Assembly (NCBI RefSeq): GCF_003666685.1
Contig: NZ_RCIZ01000008.1
Location: 1-64,000, forward strand
Origin: Mesorhizobium sp. YM1C-6-2
GTDB lineage: Bacteria > Pseudomonadota > Alphaproteobacteria > Rhizobiales > Rhizobiaceae
DNA length: 64,000 bases
Reading direction: 5' to 3'
Shown here: positions 42,827-50,290 of the stretch, piece after piece
Position numbering within the stretch: the first letter of the stretch is position 1
Layout of the letters: every line of letters starts with the position of its first letter
Notes under the pieces: model-generated
What the model saw: the letters and a program-made list of their open reading frames with translations, nothing else
Told to the model about the DNA's origin: nothing
Databases searched by the model: none
Position numbers and translations under genes: made by a program

Positions 42827-43210
42827 ATGGAACAGCCATCCGGAACCTACGGCAAGGAGCTGATACTCGATCTGTCCGACTGTAATCCCAGAACCTTCAA
42901 TCGGCGGCTTCTTAAGCGCTTTTTCCGGGAGCTTTGCGATCTGATCGACATGCAGCGGTGCAAACTCGCCTGGTGGGATGACCATGGTGTTCCGCCAGGC
43001 GAACGTTGGACGGATCCCATGGTGACGGGAACGTCGGCGGTCCAGTTCATCTCGACCAGCAGCATTACGGTCCATGCTCTTGACATGCTGGGGCGCGTCT
43101 ACGTGAACATCTTCTCCTGCAAGGACTTCGACGAGGGTGTTGCCCAAGAATTTTGCAGGACTTTCTTCAGTGGAAGTGTTGTGAAATCGACGCTGCTTAT
43201 CCGAAACTAG
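42827..43210 (+). CDS. S-adenosylmethionine decarboxylase (SpeD) homologue with altered cleavage motif
   Basis: A 127-residue protein of the size of bacterial class 1b AdoMet decarboxylases. YGKELILDLSDCN starts the fold. The segment STSSITVH aligns with AESHxxIH of SpeD: Ser78 matches the serine that becomes the pyruvoyl group, His83 the processing His, and Cys98 (NIFSCKD) the catalytic Cys, all with the canonical spacing of 5 and 20 residues. The residue before the serine is Thr77, not Glu. It could decarboxylate AdoMet or, as shown for some SpeD relatives, an amino acid such as arginine or ornithine. GGGAGGGAGAGG precedes the start. Confidence 0.78.
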   Translation: MEQPSGTYGKELILDLSDCNPRTFNRRLLKRFFRELCDLIDMQRCKLAWWDDHGVPPGERWTDPMVTGTSAVQFISTSSITVHALDMLGRVYVNIFSCKDFDEGVAQEFCRTFFSGSVVKSTLLIRN

Positions 43211-43289
43211 CGCGCTTTGCTTTGTCTTATTTGACAGTCTGGTTTCGACTTGGCATGATACCAGAAGGCGCTGGGGCACTGGTGTTCCG

Positions 43290-44108
43290 ATGGGGGATTT
43301 GTCCTGTCTACGGTGCGGTGTCCGGCTCTTCTTTGCCGGAACCGTAGTAACATGCCTGTCGCTGGGCCCGGCAGCGGCCGATCCCGAGGAGGGCGCGGCC
43401 GGGGAAACCGCCTCCAAGGCTGCCTTCGACATCTTGATCGGCATCACTGCGACGAATGACTATGTTTCGCGCGGCGTCAGCAATTCCGACTCGGGGCCTG
43501 CCATCCAAGGCTACATCGAGCCGGGTTTCGGGTGGGCATATCTGAACGTCTGGTCATCGAACGTGGACTTCGGGGAAGGGTTCCGGGGCGCTGAGATCGA
43601 CGTTTCCGGCGGGCTCAAGCGATGGTACACCGACGATCCGCTCTGGTTCGATGCAGGGTACATCCACTATTTCTATTCCCCCGAAGAGATCACTCCGGAC
43701 TACGGCGAAATATTCGGAAAGCTGAAATACAGGTTCGCTGATTTTTCGATTGGTGCCGAAGCGTTTTACGCTCCCGACATTTATCAAAGCGGCACGACCG
43801 CGACCTATCTCGAAGGTGTCGGCGACATCCACCTGTCGGACGAGTTCGCGCTGTCGGCTGCGGTCGGCTATCAGTTCTTTCAGGACGAGAACATGTCCAA
43901 CTACCTGAGCTGGAAGGCCGGCTTGTCGTATACCTGGGAGGAGGCCGTTACGCTCGCGGCCTACTATTCCGACACGGATCTGACGGACGAGGGATGTTTG
44001 TCCGTCAGCGGCCTTGAGGACGCTTGCGGCGCCAGGTTCGTTATGGAACTTTCGTTCGACACTAGCTGGTCCGCATTGGCGGACAGGGGCAAAGAGGAAA
44101 ACCCCTGA
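43290..44108 (+). CDS. Outer-membrane beta-barrel of TIGR02001 type
   Basis: A 272-residue protein with a signal peptide (LFFAGTVVTCLSLGPAAA). The mature part starts with ITATNDYVSRGVSNSDSGPA, the hallmark of the TIGR02001 family, and then alternates aromatic beta strands (GWAYLNVWSSNVDFG, WFDAGYIHYFYSP, LSWKAGLSYTWEEAV) as expected for a porin-like barrel. The family is uncharacterised but is often linked to small-molecule uptake. It is not a TolC-type channel, so it does not complete the type I system. A pair of cysteines near the C-terminus (EGCLSVSGLEDACG) could form a loop disulfide. Confidence 0.8.
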   Translation: MGDLSCLRCGVRLFFAGTVVTCLSLGPAAADPEEGAAGETASKAAFDILIGITATNDYVSRGVSNSDSGPAIQGYIEPGFGWAYLNVWSSNVDFGEGFRGAEIDVSGGLKRWYTDDPLWFDAGYIHYFYSPEEITPDYGEIFGKLKYRFADFSIGAEAFYAPDIYQSGTTATYLEGVGDIHLSDEFALSAAVGYQFFQDENMSNYLSWKAGLSYTWEEAVTLAAYYSDTDLTDEGCLSVSGLEDACGARFVMELSFDTSWSALADRGKEENP

Positions 44109-44160
44109 AGACGCTGGCGTCGGCGGCCCGGTCTGGTTTGAAATCGGCAATTCTTATAGA

Positions 44161-46071
44161 ATGATGTCGTCAACTCTTCGGGCGCAACCGTCGATGGAGC
44201 GTCGGCTCGCAGCAATTCTCGCCGCAGATGTCGTGGGCTACACCCACCTCACCGAGCGGAACGACGAGACGGCCATGATGACCCTGCAGTCATATTGCGG
44301 GGTCGTGGAAGAGAAGATCGCGGCCCATAGTGGCCGTGTTTTCAACCGCGCAGGCGACTGCGTGATGGCCGAGTTTCCCAGCATCGTCGAAGCCATTCGG
44401 TGCGCGGTCGACATCCAGCATGAAATTGCCAACCTGAACCGGGAACTGAAGGACGAAGAGCGGATGGAATTCCGCATCGGCGTCAGTCTCGGCGACATCA
44501 TCGTCGAAGACGGCGGCATGTACGGCACGGGCGTGAACCTTGCCGCCCGCCTCCAGCAATTGGCCAAACCGGGCGGCGTGTGCGTATCCCAATCGGTGTA
44601 CGACCAGGTCCGCAAGATCGTCGAGATAGTGTTCGAGGACATCGGAGAGGTCAAACTGAAGAATATCGCCGACCCGGTGCGGGTATACCGGATTGTGGAA
44701 ACGCCTGTCCCGCCCGTCCCGCCCGCGAGGATTACTTTGAAGCGCGCCCTGATCTTGGGTGTCGCCGCCGCCGGCATCGTGTTCGGGGGTGCCGCATTGC
44801 TGGGCGTCTTGCGTCTCCCGGAGCCGGTGACCGCGTGGATCGGCGTGCCGGACAGGAGAGAAACCGCCAGACCCTCGATCGCGGTGATGCCCTTCGACGA
44901 CATGAGCGCCACCAACGAGCACCAGTACCTGGCCGACGGCGTCACGGAAGAGCTGATCACCGGTCTCGCCAAGTTTCCCGACCTAGATGTCGTTGCACGG
45001 AACTCGACTTTTGCCTACCAAGGCAAACCGACCGACATCAGGCAGGTAGGCAAGGAACTCGGCGTTTATTACGTCGTCGAGGGCTCGATCCAGCGCTCCG
45101 ATCAGGATGTCAGGGTCACCGCGCAGCTCATCGATGCAGTTTCGGGCCGCCACGTGTGGGCGGAACGCTATGACCGCCGTGTCGGCAGCATCTTCGACAT
45201 TCGCGACGACATAACGCGTGCCGTTGCCGCAACGGTCATGGGAACGTTCGGAAAGCTTGCCGGCGCCGAAACTGCCCGGCTGGCGACAAAGAACCCGAAA
45301 AACTTCTCCGCGTATGACAACCTGATGAAAGGCTGGTTCGAATGGCACAAATTCGCCCAGACCAACAACACTCTTGCAAGGGACTATTTCCAGAAGGCCA
45401 TCGCGGCGGACGGCAACTACGCGTACGCCTATACCGGACTGGCGTGGACGTATTCTTCCGACTACGACTTCGGCTGGACCGAGGATTATGAGGGAACCTT
45501 AAACCTTATGATGGAGGCGGCAGCGAAAGCAGTCAGCCTGGACAATACAGACTACAAGGGGCACTGGGCGCTCGGCTGGGCCTATCTGTACAGCAGGCAG
45601 CAGGAGAAGGCGCTTGCAAGCTACCAAAGGGCCAGGGGCCTTAACCCGTACGACGCGGAACTGCTGGCGGAGATGGCGAACGTCCTTATCTACACCAGCC
45701 AGGCCGCAAAGGCCGTAGAGCAGGTCGAGCAGGCGATCCGACTCAATCCCTTCCACGAAACCTGGTATCTCGAATACCTCGGCTGGGCGTACGAAGAGGC
45801 CGACATGCCCGAGAAAGCTATCGAAACGCTCAAGACCGCCTTGAAATCCGAAGGTTCGGAGGAACAGCTTTGGGTCATGCCGTCGCTGGCCGCGGCATAT
45901 GCCGACCCAAAAGTCGGCAATCTCGAGGAGGCCCACAAGGTCGTCCAGAAAATTCTCGCGCTCGACCCTTCCTTCTCGATCAAGGACGTTCTCGAGCGGT
46001 CGCCGTACCAAACCAAGGAAGCTGCTGACCGTTATGCCAGCGCTCTCCGGTCGGCAGGACTGCCGGAGTAG
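44161..46071 (+). CDS. Class III adenylate/guanylate cyclase with TolB-like and TPR domains
   Basis: 636 residues. The cyclase domain (about 12-185) has the metal Asp in ILAADVVGYTHL, a second acidic site in RAGDCVMAEFPS and YGTGVNLAARLQQLA with the transition-state Asn and Arg. One membrane helix follows (about 196-218), then a FlgO/TolB-like segment (IAVMPFDDMSATNEHQYLAD; VVEGSIQRSDQDVRVTAQL) and several TPR units (about 430-620). This architecture is common and expanded in rhizobia. The adjacent ATG pair at 44,161/44,164 has no strong ribosome binding site; ATG 44,194 is an alternative start. Confidence 0.9.
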   Translation: MMSSTLRAQPSMERRLAAILAADVVGYTHLTERNDETAMMTLQSYCGVVEEKIAAHSGRVFNRAGDCVMAEFPSIVEAIRCAVDIQHEIANLNRELKDEERMEFRIGVSLGDIIVEDGGMYGTGVNLAARLQQLAKPGGVCVSQSVYDQVRKIVEIVFEDIGEVKLKNIADPVRVYRIVETPVPPVPPARITLKRALILGVAAAGIVFGGAALLGVLRLPEPVTAWIGVPDRRETARPSIAVMPFDDMSATNEHQYLADGVTEELITGLAKFPDLDVVARNSTFAYQGKPTDIRQVGKELGVYYVVEGSIQRSDQDVRVTAQLIDAVSGRHVWAERYDRRVGSIFDIRDDITRAVAATVMGTFGKLAGAETARLATKNPKNFSAYDNLMKGWFEWHKFAQTNNTLARDYFQKAIAADGNYAYAYTGLAWTYSSDYDFGWTEDYEGTLNLMMEAAAKAVSLDNTDYKGHWALGWAYLYSRQQEKALASYQRARGLNPYDAELLAEMANVLIYTSQAAKAVEQVEQAIRLNPFHETWYLEYLGWAYEEADMPEKAIETLKTALKSEGSEEQLWVMPSLAAAYADPKVGNLEEAHKVVQKILALDPSFSIKDVLERSPYQTKEAADRYASALRSAGLPE

Positions 46072-46080
46072 CGCCCCCGT

Positions 46081-46611
46081 TCAGTCGGAAGCAACGGGGA
46101 CGATATCCCGGAAGTTTTCTTCGGACCATCGGTCATAATAGGCCGATTTCTCGAGGCTCTTGTAGGCTCTCTCGGCCACGTCGCCGCGGAGAAGTTGGAT
46201 GTTTGGGTACGGGTCCCTCCTCGTGTGGAGTCCGTCTATGTTGAACGGGTCGGCAGGATGGCCCGCCAGAGCCAGCAGATTCCGGGCGGACAGCAACCGG
46301 TTCAACTCTTGCGCAATTCCGTAGACCTCAGGACAAGAAAGTGTCCCCGTGTCCGGATGGACAAGGAGGAGCAGGTCCAGCGTGGGATCGTCTTCGAAGC
46401 ATTGGAGCCGGGATGCGATCGAGTCCGTACCCAGTTCCAGGACCTCGATCCTCATCCGTCCCTCAAGTCGCGCCCTTTTGGCGAAAGGGCAGATCGGCAA
46501 GTTGCCGAATTCAGGCCTTGGCCCTTCGACGAAGGCGACGATGTAGTCGTAGAATTCCCGAATGATTGCGGCGTGATCGGCGCGTTGCGACGGCACCTGC
46601 ATTGGCATCAT
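46081..46611 (-). CDS. DUF1415-like protein, 176 aa
   Basis: The segment NLPICPFAKRARLEGRMRIE and the C-terminal DPYPNIQLLRGDVAERAYKS resemble the two landmark stretches of DUF1415 (L-x-x-CPFA and SPYP-x-x-x-LR). DLLLLVHPDTGTLSC lies between them. The conserved Cys in ICPFA could bind metal or act in catalysis. Function is unknown. It is convergent with the cyclase gene and divergent from the amidinotransferase-like gene, 201 bp away. Confidence 0.6.
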   Translation of the reverse strand: MMPMQVPSQRADHAAIIREFYDYIVAFVEGPRPEFGNLPICPFAKRARLEGRMRIEVLELGTDSIASRLQCFEDDPTLDLLLLVHPDTGTLSCPEVYGIAQELNRLLSARNLLALAGHPADPFNIDGLHTRRDPYPNIQLLRGDVAERAYKSLEKSAYYDRWSEENFRDIVPVASD

Positions 46612-46812
46612 CCCAAGACGTGAGGAGGCCCGCTAAAAAGCATATCCCAATTGTGCGTATTCACCAATCCCGGTATTTGTTCTGTCATGCCTGTTGCCGA
46701 CGTCGCTTCTTTGGAAGGCACGGGCACATATACGCTAAGCTCCGCCGAGCATTCGTTCGCGAAGAAAAACAGCGGGGAGGGACGAAGTGGCCTACACGAA
46801 GCTGTGTGTGCG

Positions 46813-47829
46813 ATGATCGGGGTAATCGCATCGCCCCCTACGGCCGGCTTGGCTGCCAGCGGAGAAATGCCGTCCCCTTCAGCCCCAGGCTGCTTCTTTT
46901 CGGAAGAGCTGAGGCGCGCAAAAACTGCGGTCCCGGTCTATCTAATGAATCTTCCGCTTTCGCTCTCGGCACAGGTTGCCAACAATGCCTGGATGGACGA
47001 GATGAGCGCCGTCGATCGGGAAGTCAGGCCAGCTTCTGCCATAAGCCAGTTCCTTGAACTTTACAGGCACATTTCCGGCCAAGCGATAGTCTACCTCCTG
47101 CCAAGCCGCCCGGGGCTTCAAGACCAACCCTATGTTGCGAATTTGGCGGCGGTGCTGCCCCATTGCCACGAGGATACCGTGCTCATCTCGCGCTTCCGGG
47201 CCAGTGCCCGGGCGAGGGAGAGCGCGGTCGGAACGGAATTCTTCCGGCTTATGGAATTCTCCGTGCACGAGATGCCGGAGGCGGTCGGAGGAAGCGAGGC
47301 GTTTTTTGAGGGAGAGGCTGATCTCAAGCACGTTCACGGCAACGTATATGTGGGAGGATACGGTCTCCGCACCTCTCTGAATGCGCTGGAGTGGACGGCC
47401 GAACGGTTCGGGATGAGGATCATCCCTTACCGCATTACCGATCCTTACCTGTACCACCTCGACTGCTGCGTATTGCGTCTAACGAATGACGCTATGCTTG
47501 TTTGCACTTCGCTTGCCGAACCGGGATTCCTGCGCGAACTCGAGAAGCACTGCCAAATTATAGACGTCACTCTCGACGAGGCACGCGCGGGCATCACCAA
47601 CAGCCTTGTACTGGCAGACCAGATCCTTTGCGACACCGACATCGGACTGCTTGATGAAGGAAACAGGCAGTATGCAGTCGAAAGAGCCAAAATCCGGCGC
47701 TTGGAAGAGATCTGCGGCCGCCTCGGACGCAGTTTGCACACGTTCTGCTTGTCCGAATTCTACAAATCCGGAGCGTTGCTTTCCTGTCTCGTCCTACCCG
47801 TCAGGCATGCGTCAGCCGACAGCCTTTGA
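46813..47829 (+). CDS. Amidinotransferase/DDAH-like guanidino-modifying enzyme
   Basis: About 338 residues from ATG 46813; an ATG at 46687 in the same frame is possible and the start is uncertain. The pattern of the pentein (guanidino-group modifying) fold is visible: FFEGEADLKHVHGNVYVGGY with Glu168 and Asp170, YHLDCCVLRLTNDAMLVC with His215 and Asp217, and KSGALLSCLVLP with the nucleophilic Cys325 near the C-terminus. This Glu/His/Cys set matches dimethylarginine dimethylaminohydrolases and amidinotransferases, so a guanidino compound such as arginine or agmatine is the likely substrate. The SpeD-like gene nearby suggests a joint arginine or polyamine reaction. Confidence 0.72.
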   Translation: MIGVIASPPTAGLAASGEMPSPSAPGCFFSEELRRAKTAVPVYLMNLPLSLSAQVANNAWMDEMSAVDREVRPASAISQFLELYRHISGQAIVYLLPSRPGLQDQPYVANLAAVLPHCHEDTVLISRFRASARARESAVGTEFFRLMEFSVHEMPEAVGGSEAFFEGEADLKHVHGNVYVGGYGLRTSLNALEWTAERFGMRIIPYRITDPYLYHLDCCVLRLTNDAMLVCTSLAEPGFLRELEKHCQIIDVTLDEARAGITNSLVLADQILCDTDIGLLDEGNRQYAVERAKIRRLEEICGRLGRSLHTFCLSEFYKSGALLSCLVLPVRHASADSL

Positions 47830-47836
47830 GACTGGG

Positions 47837-48187
47837 CTAGAGCATAGCCGCAATCACCTTGCGGTCGTCCTCGAAATGCAGACTGAAGCCTTTCTCTATG
47901 GTGTTGGCTCCCGGATCGAGGCTTTCCACGAACCGTGACAGGACAACAAGTTCCTGCTTCGCCATCGCGTCGAAAGCGTCGGCCCGGTCGCTCATCGCGT
48001 GGTTGATCAATTGTTGGTTGATTTCCATGTGTCTCAACAAATCCGGTTCCCATGCACCCAACGCCAATTCGTCGAGCGGTGTCTTAGCGCGCTGGGCCGT
48101 GAAGACTCTCGCGACCGCGGCGAGCAGTTCGACCAGTTCGTTTTCTTTTCTAAGGGTGTCCAAAGCATCGGCGTTCATGTTCTCCAT
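47837..48187 (-). CDS. Unknown helical protein, about 116 aa
   Basis: A mostly helical, acidic protein (ENMNADALDTLRKENELVEL; RHMEINQQLINHAMSDRADA; FSLHFEDDRKVIAAML). Its stop is 7 nt from that of the amidinotransferase-like gene on the other strand. No family is recognised. ATG codons at 48,187 and 48,178 are possible starts. Confidence 0.6.
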   Translation of the reverse strand: MENMNADALDTLRKENELVELLAAVARVFTAQRAKTPLDELALGAWEPDLLRHMEINQQLINHAMSDRADAFDAMAKQELVVLSRFVESLDPGANTIEKGFSLHFEDDRKVIAAML

Positions 48188-48430
48188 CCCCGTTGACAAC
48201 GACTAGTGCCAGCCATTCGCACGGCTAATGATATGCGCGGTGGTGAATATAGCACACCGGACGCAAACGGATATGAGAAGAAGCACGGCGCGGCCCGCGA
48301 TTGCCAGAAAGCCATTCGCTTCTTGAGCCGCGTCGGAAAGGGACGCCCGTGTCGGCTTTCAACTGTTCTTGTCACAAAGCTGTCGGTCAGCTTCCGGCCC
48401 CTTTTCGGCCGTTCCCTGAACAATCGCGAT
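48188..48430. other. Spacer before the resolvase sites
   Basis: About 240 bp with no convincing gene; together with the resolvase recognition region it makes a 365-bp gap. An open frame at 48,206-48,460 has no ribosome binding site and low-quality composition. Confidence 0.4.
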
Positions 48431-48510
48431 GTACGCTACGGTATACCGCAGCGTACATAGCACGTGCGGTCGAACTATGCGTACGCACAGGTTGATTTTA
48501 ATCAACGTAC
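48431..48510. promoter_or_regulatory. Putative resolvase (res) recognition region
   Basis: Three palindromes lie in a row upstream of the serine recombinase: a 26-bp near-perfect one at 48,431-48,456 (arms GTACGCT and AGCGTAC around GGTATACC, one mismatched pair), TGCGTACGCA at 48,478-48,487, and GTTGATTTTAATCAAC at 48,491-48,506 followed by another GTAC. The first has the size and TA centre expected of a crossover site; the others would be accessory sites, as in Tn3-type res regions. Confidence 0.6.
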
Positions 48511-48520
48511 AGGCTAGCTA

Positions 48521-48554
48521 ATGGACAACACTCTTCCGTACAGGAGTTGTCCAT
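48521..48554 (+). promoter_or_regulatory. Inverted repeat covering the resolvase start codon
   Basis: ATGGACAAC (48,521-48,529) pairs with GTTGTCCAT (48,546-48,554), a 9-bp perfect stem with a 16-nt loop. The right arm overlaps the first two bases of the ATG at 48,553 and the loop holds the CAGGAG ribosome binding site. It can act as an operator or as an RNA hairpin that hides the start. Confidence 0.6.
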
Positions 48555-49188
48555 GCCTAAGACCGTCCTCTATGCCCGTGTCTCTACCGCCGACCAGACG
48601 CTCGATCATCAACGCGACCAGGCTGAAGCTGCGGGGTTTAAGATCGACAAGGTGGTCGCCGACAACGGTGTCTCGGGTGTATCGACCAGGCTGGCAGATA
48701 GACCGCAGGGAAAACGCCTATACGACCTGCTGGCACCGGGAGACACTTTGGTGGTCCGATGGGTCGATCGGTTAGGCCGCGACTACCGCGACGTCTCCGA
48801 CAGCATTCGACACTTCATGCGAGACGGCGTGGTGATCAAGACCGTCATAAATGGCATGACCTTCGATGGATCGACCAAAGACCCCATTCAGCAGGCAGTG
48901 CGTGACGCCCTGATCGCGTTTATGGCTGCGACCGCTGAAGCTCAGGCCATGGCGACGAAGGAGGCTCAGCGGGCCGGTATCGCAGCAGCCAAAGGCGATC
49001 CTCGAACATATCGTGGTCGCAAGCCGAGCTATACGCGCGCGCAGTTCAACAAGATCGTTACGATGCTCAATGCGGGCGAAGGTGCTTCTGCCATCTCAGC
49101 GGAAACCGGTCTGACGCGGCAATCGATCTTACGCATCAGGAACGACCGTGCCGGTTCGGAAAAGGCGCTCGCCTTGTGGGGCTTGTAG
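48553..49188 (+). CDS. Serine recombinase (resolvase/invertase family)
   Basis: A 211-residue enzyme. The catalytic domain begins MPKTVLYARVSTADQTLDHQ with the nucleophilic Ser in ARVST, and continues through VVRWVDRLGRDYRDVSDSIR with catalytic Arg residues. The C-terminal helix-turn-helix is RGRKPSYTRAQFNKIVTMLN, then SAISAETGLTRQSILRIRND. CAGGAG is 6 nt before the ATG at 48,553, which is better placed than the TTG at 48,547. The palindromic region directly upstream is its likely recombination and operator site. It may resolve island multimers or invert DNA. Confidence 0.92.
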   Translation: MPKTVLYARVSTADQTLDHQRDQAEAAGFKIDKVVADNGVSGVSTRLADRPQGKRLYDLLAPGDTLVVRWVDRLGRDYRDVSDSIRHFMRDGVVIKTVINGMTFDGSTKDPIQQAVRDALIAFMAATAEAQAMATKEAQRAGIAAAKGDPRTYRGRKPSYTRAQFNKIVTMLNAGEGASAISAETGLTRQSILRIRNDRAGSEKALALWGL

Positions 49189-49507
49189 CCATCGGTCGCC
49201 ATAAACGCCAAAGGGTCAATGACCGAAATGGGGCCGGAAGCAGTCTGTCCGCTCTGGGGGAGCTCGATACAAAAAGCGGTCATACCGCTGGAAGCCAAGA
49301 CCGGAAGGTAGCTGTCTTTTGTGCAGCGGCCGATATATGCAGTCAATCGACCATGGTCCGCCGACTCGATCGGACGATTTACCTTGAGACATTACGCTGC
49401 GATGCATTGGTGGAGCGTCGCATAGAATGGTCGGCCGAGTTGATCGAACGACGCAAGGATATCGGCGAGCGTGCAGATCGTGGGCGGGATGAACTTCGGG
49501 GGGCAGA
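49189..49507. other. Spacer between resolvase and hamA
   Basis: About 320 bp of lower-GC sequence. No frame on either strand looks genuine and no terminator is obvious. It should hold the hamA promoter. A short upstream stretch (about 49,350-49,500) in another frame has protein-like composition and could be a remnant. Confidence 0.4.
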
Positions 49508-50290
49508 GTGGGGCTGTATGAACGGTGGTGCGAAGCCACCAAGGAGAAGGACAAGCGCAAGCGCTATTGGACCTATGTCGAGAAGGACGGCGGGCGCGCC
49601 GAGATCAGCGGCGATCTCGCCGAAACCATCCGCTCTCATTACAACCCGCTCGAGCTCATCGCCCAAGATGTGGCGCGACTCGGATACAAGGTTGCGGCCG
49701 AGATTCTGAAGGAGTCGATGCCGCAGACGGACAATGGTCGCTCCGGCGACCTCGGCGAGATTCTTGCCACGGAGCTGGTGGAGGAAGAGATCGGCCTGCG
49801 CGTCCCCGTGCGCCGGCTCCGCTACAAGGACGGCCGGAACATGGCCATGCGGGGCGACGACTTCATCGGGGCTGGATATGGCGGCGACGACGAGAAGCTC
49901 TGGCTCCTGAAAGGGGAAGCCAAAAGCAACAAGAAGCTCGGCAAGGCCACGGTGACAAGCGCACGCAAGGTGCTCGATCGCGACAATGGCCGCTGCACGC
50001 CCGACTCCCTCCTGTTCGTCGCTAACCGCCTGCTGGAGAGCAACGACCCCGACGAAAAGGCATTAGGTCGCGCCCTGCGCGACGAAGTGGGACTGAAGAG
50101 GCTGCGCGCCGATCGCATCGACCACATGCTTTTCACCGTATCGGGCAACGGTCCTCACGCCTCGCTGAAGGAGGACCTCGACGCTGCCGCGACCAATCGC
50201 GACCACTACGTCGTGAACATTCACGTCGAAGACCATCAGGACTTCATCGCGGCCATGTACGAGGGAGCCCAAAATCTTGGAGACGCCTGA
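49508..50290 (+). CDS. hamA: Hachiman defence protein HamA (DUF1837 nuclease)
   Basis: 260 residues from a GTG preceded by a GGGGGG run and an in-frame stop 24 bp upstream. NGRSGDLGEILATELVEEEI starts the DUF1837 core, with a conserved Glu. VPVRRLRYKDGRNMAMRGDD then gives the metal-binding Asp117, and LWLLKGEAKSNKKLG carries the E137-x-K139 nuclease motif. HamA is the nuclease effector of Hachiman, held inactive by the HamB helicase until phage DNA damage is sensed. It overlaps hamB by 14 nt, as expected for a two-gene system. Confidence 0.9.
   Translation: MGLYERWCEATKEKDKRKRYWTYVEKDGGRAEISGDLAETIRSHYNPLELIAQDVARLGYKVAAEILKESMPQTDNGRSGDLGEILATELVEEEIGLRVPVRRLRYKDGRNMAMRGDDFIGAGYGGDDEKLWLLKGEAKSNKKLGKATVTSARKVLDRDNGRCTPDSLLFVANRLLESNDPDEKALGRALRDEVGLKRLRADRIDHMLFTVSGNGPHASLKEDLDAAATNRDHYVVNIHVEDHQDFIAAMYEGAQNLGDA

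Noticed and set aside
43290-44108. TolC-type outer membrane channel for the type I system
   Set aside because: The sequence has a TIGR02001-like N-terminus and short aromatic beta strands, not the helical coiled-coil pattern of TolC.
48206-48460. 84-codon frame before the resolvase
   Set aside because: No ribosome binding site, unlikely composition, and it runs into the palindromic region.
49176-49709. 177-codon frame overlapping the hamA start
   Set aside because: Its second half is a shadow of hamA; the first half is noted as a possible remnant only.
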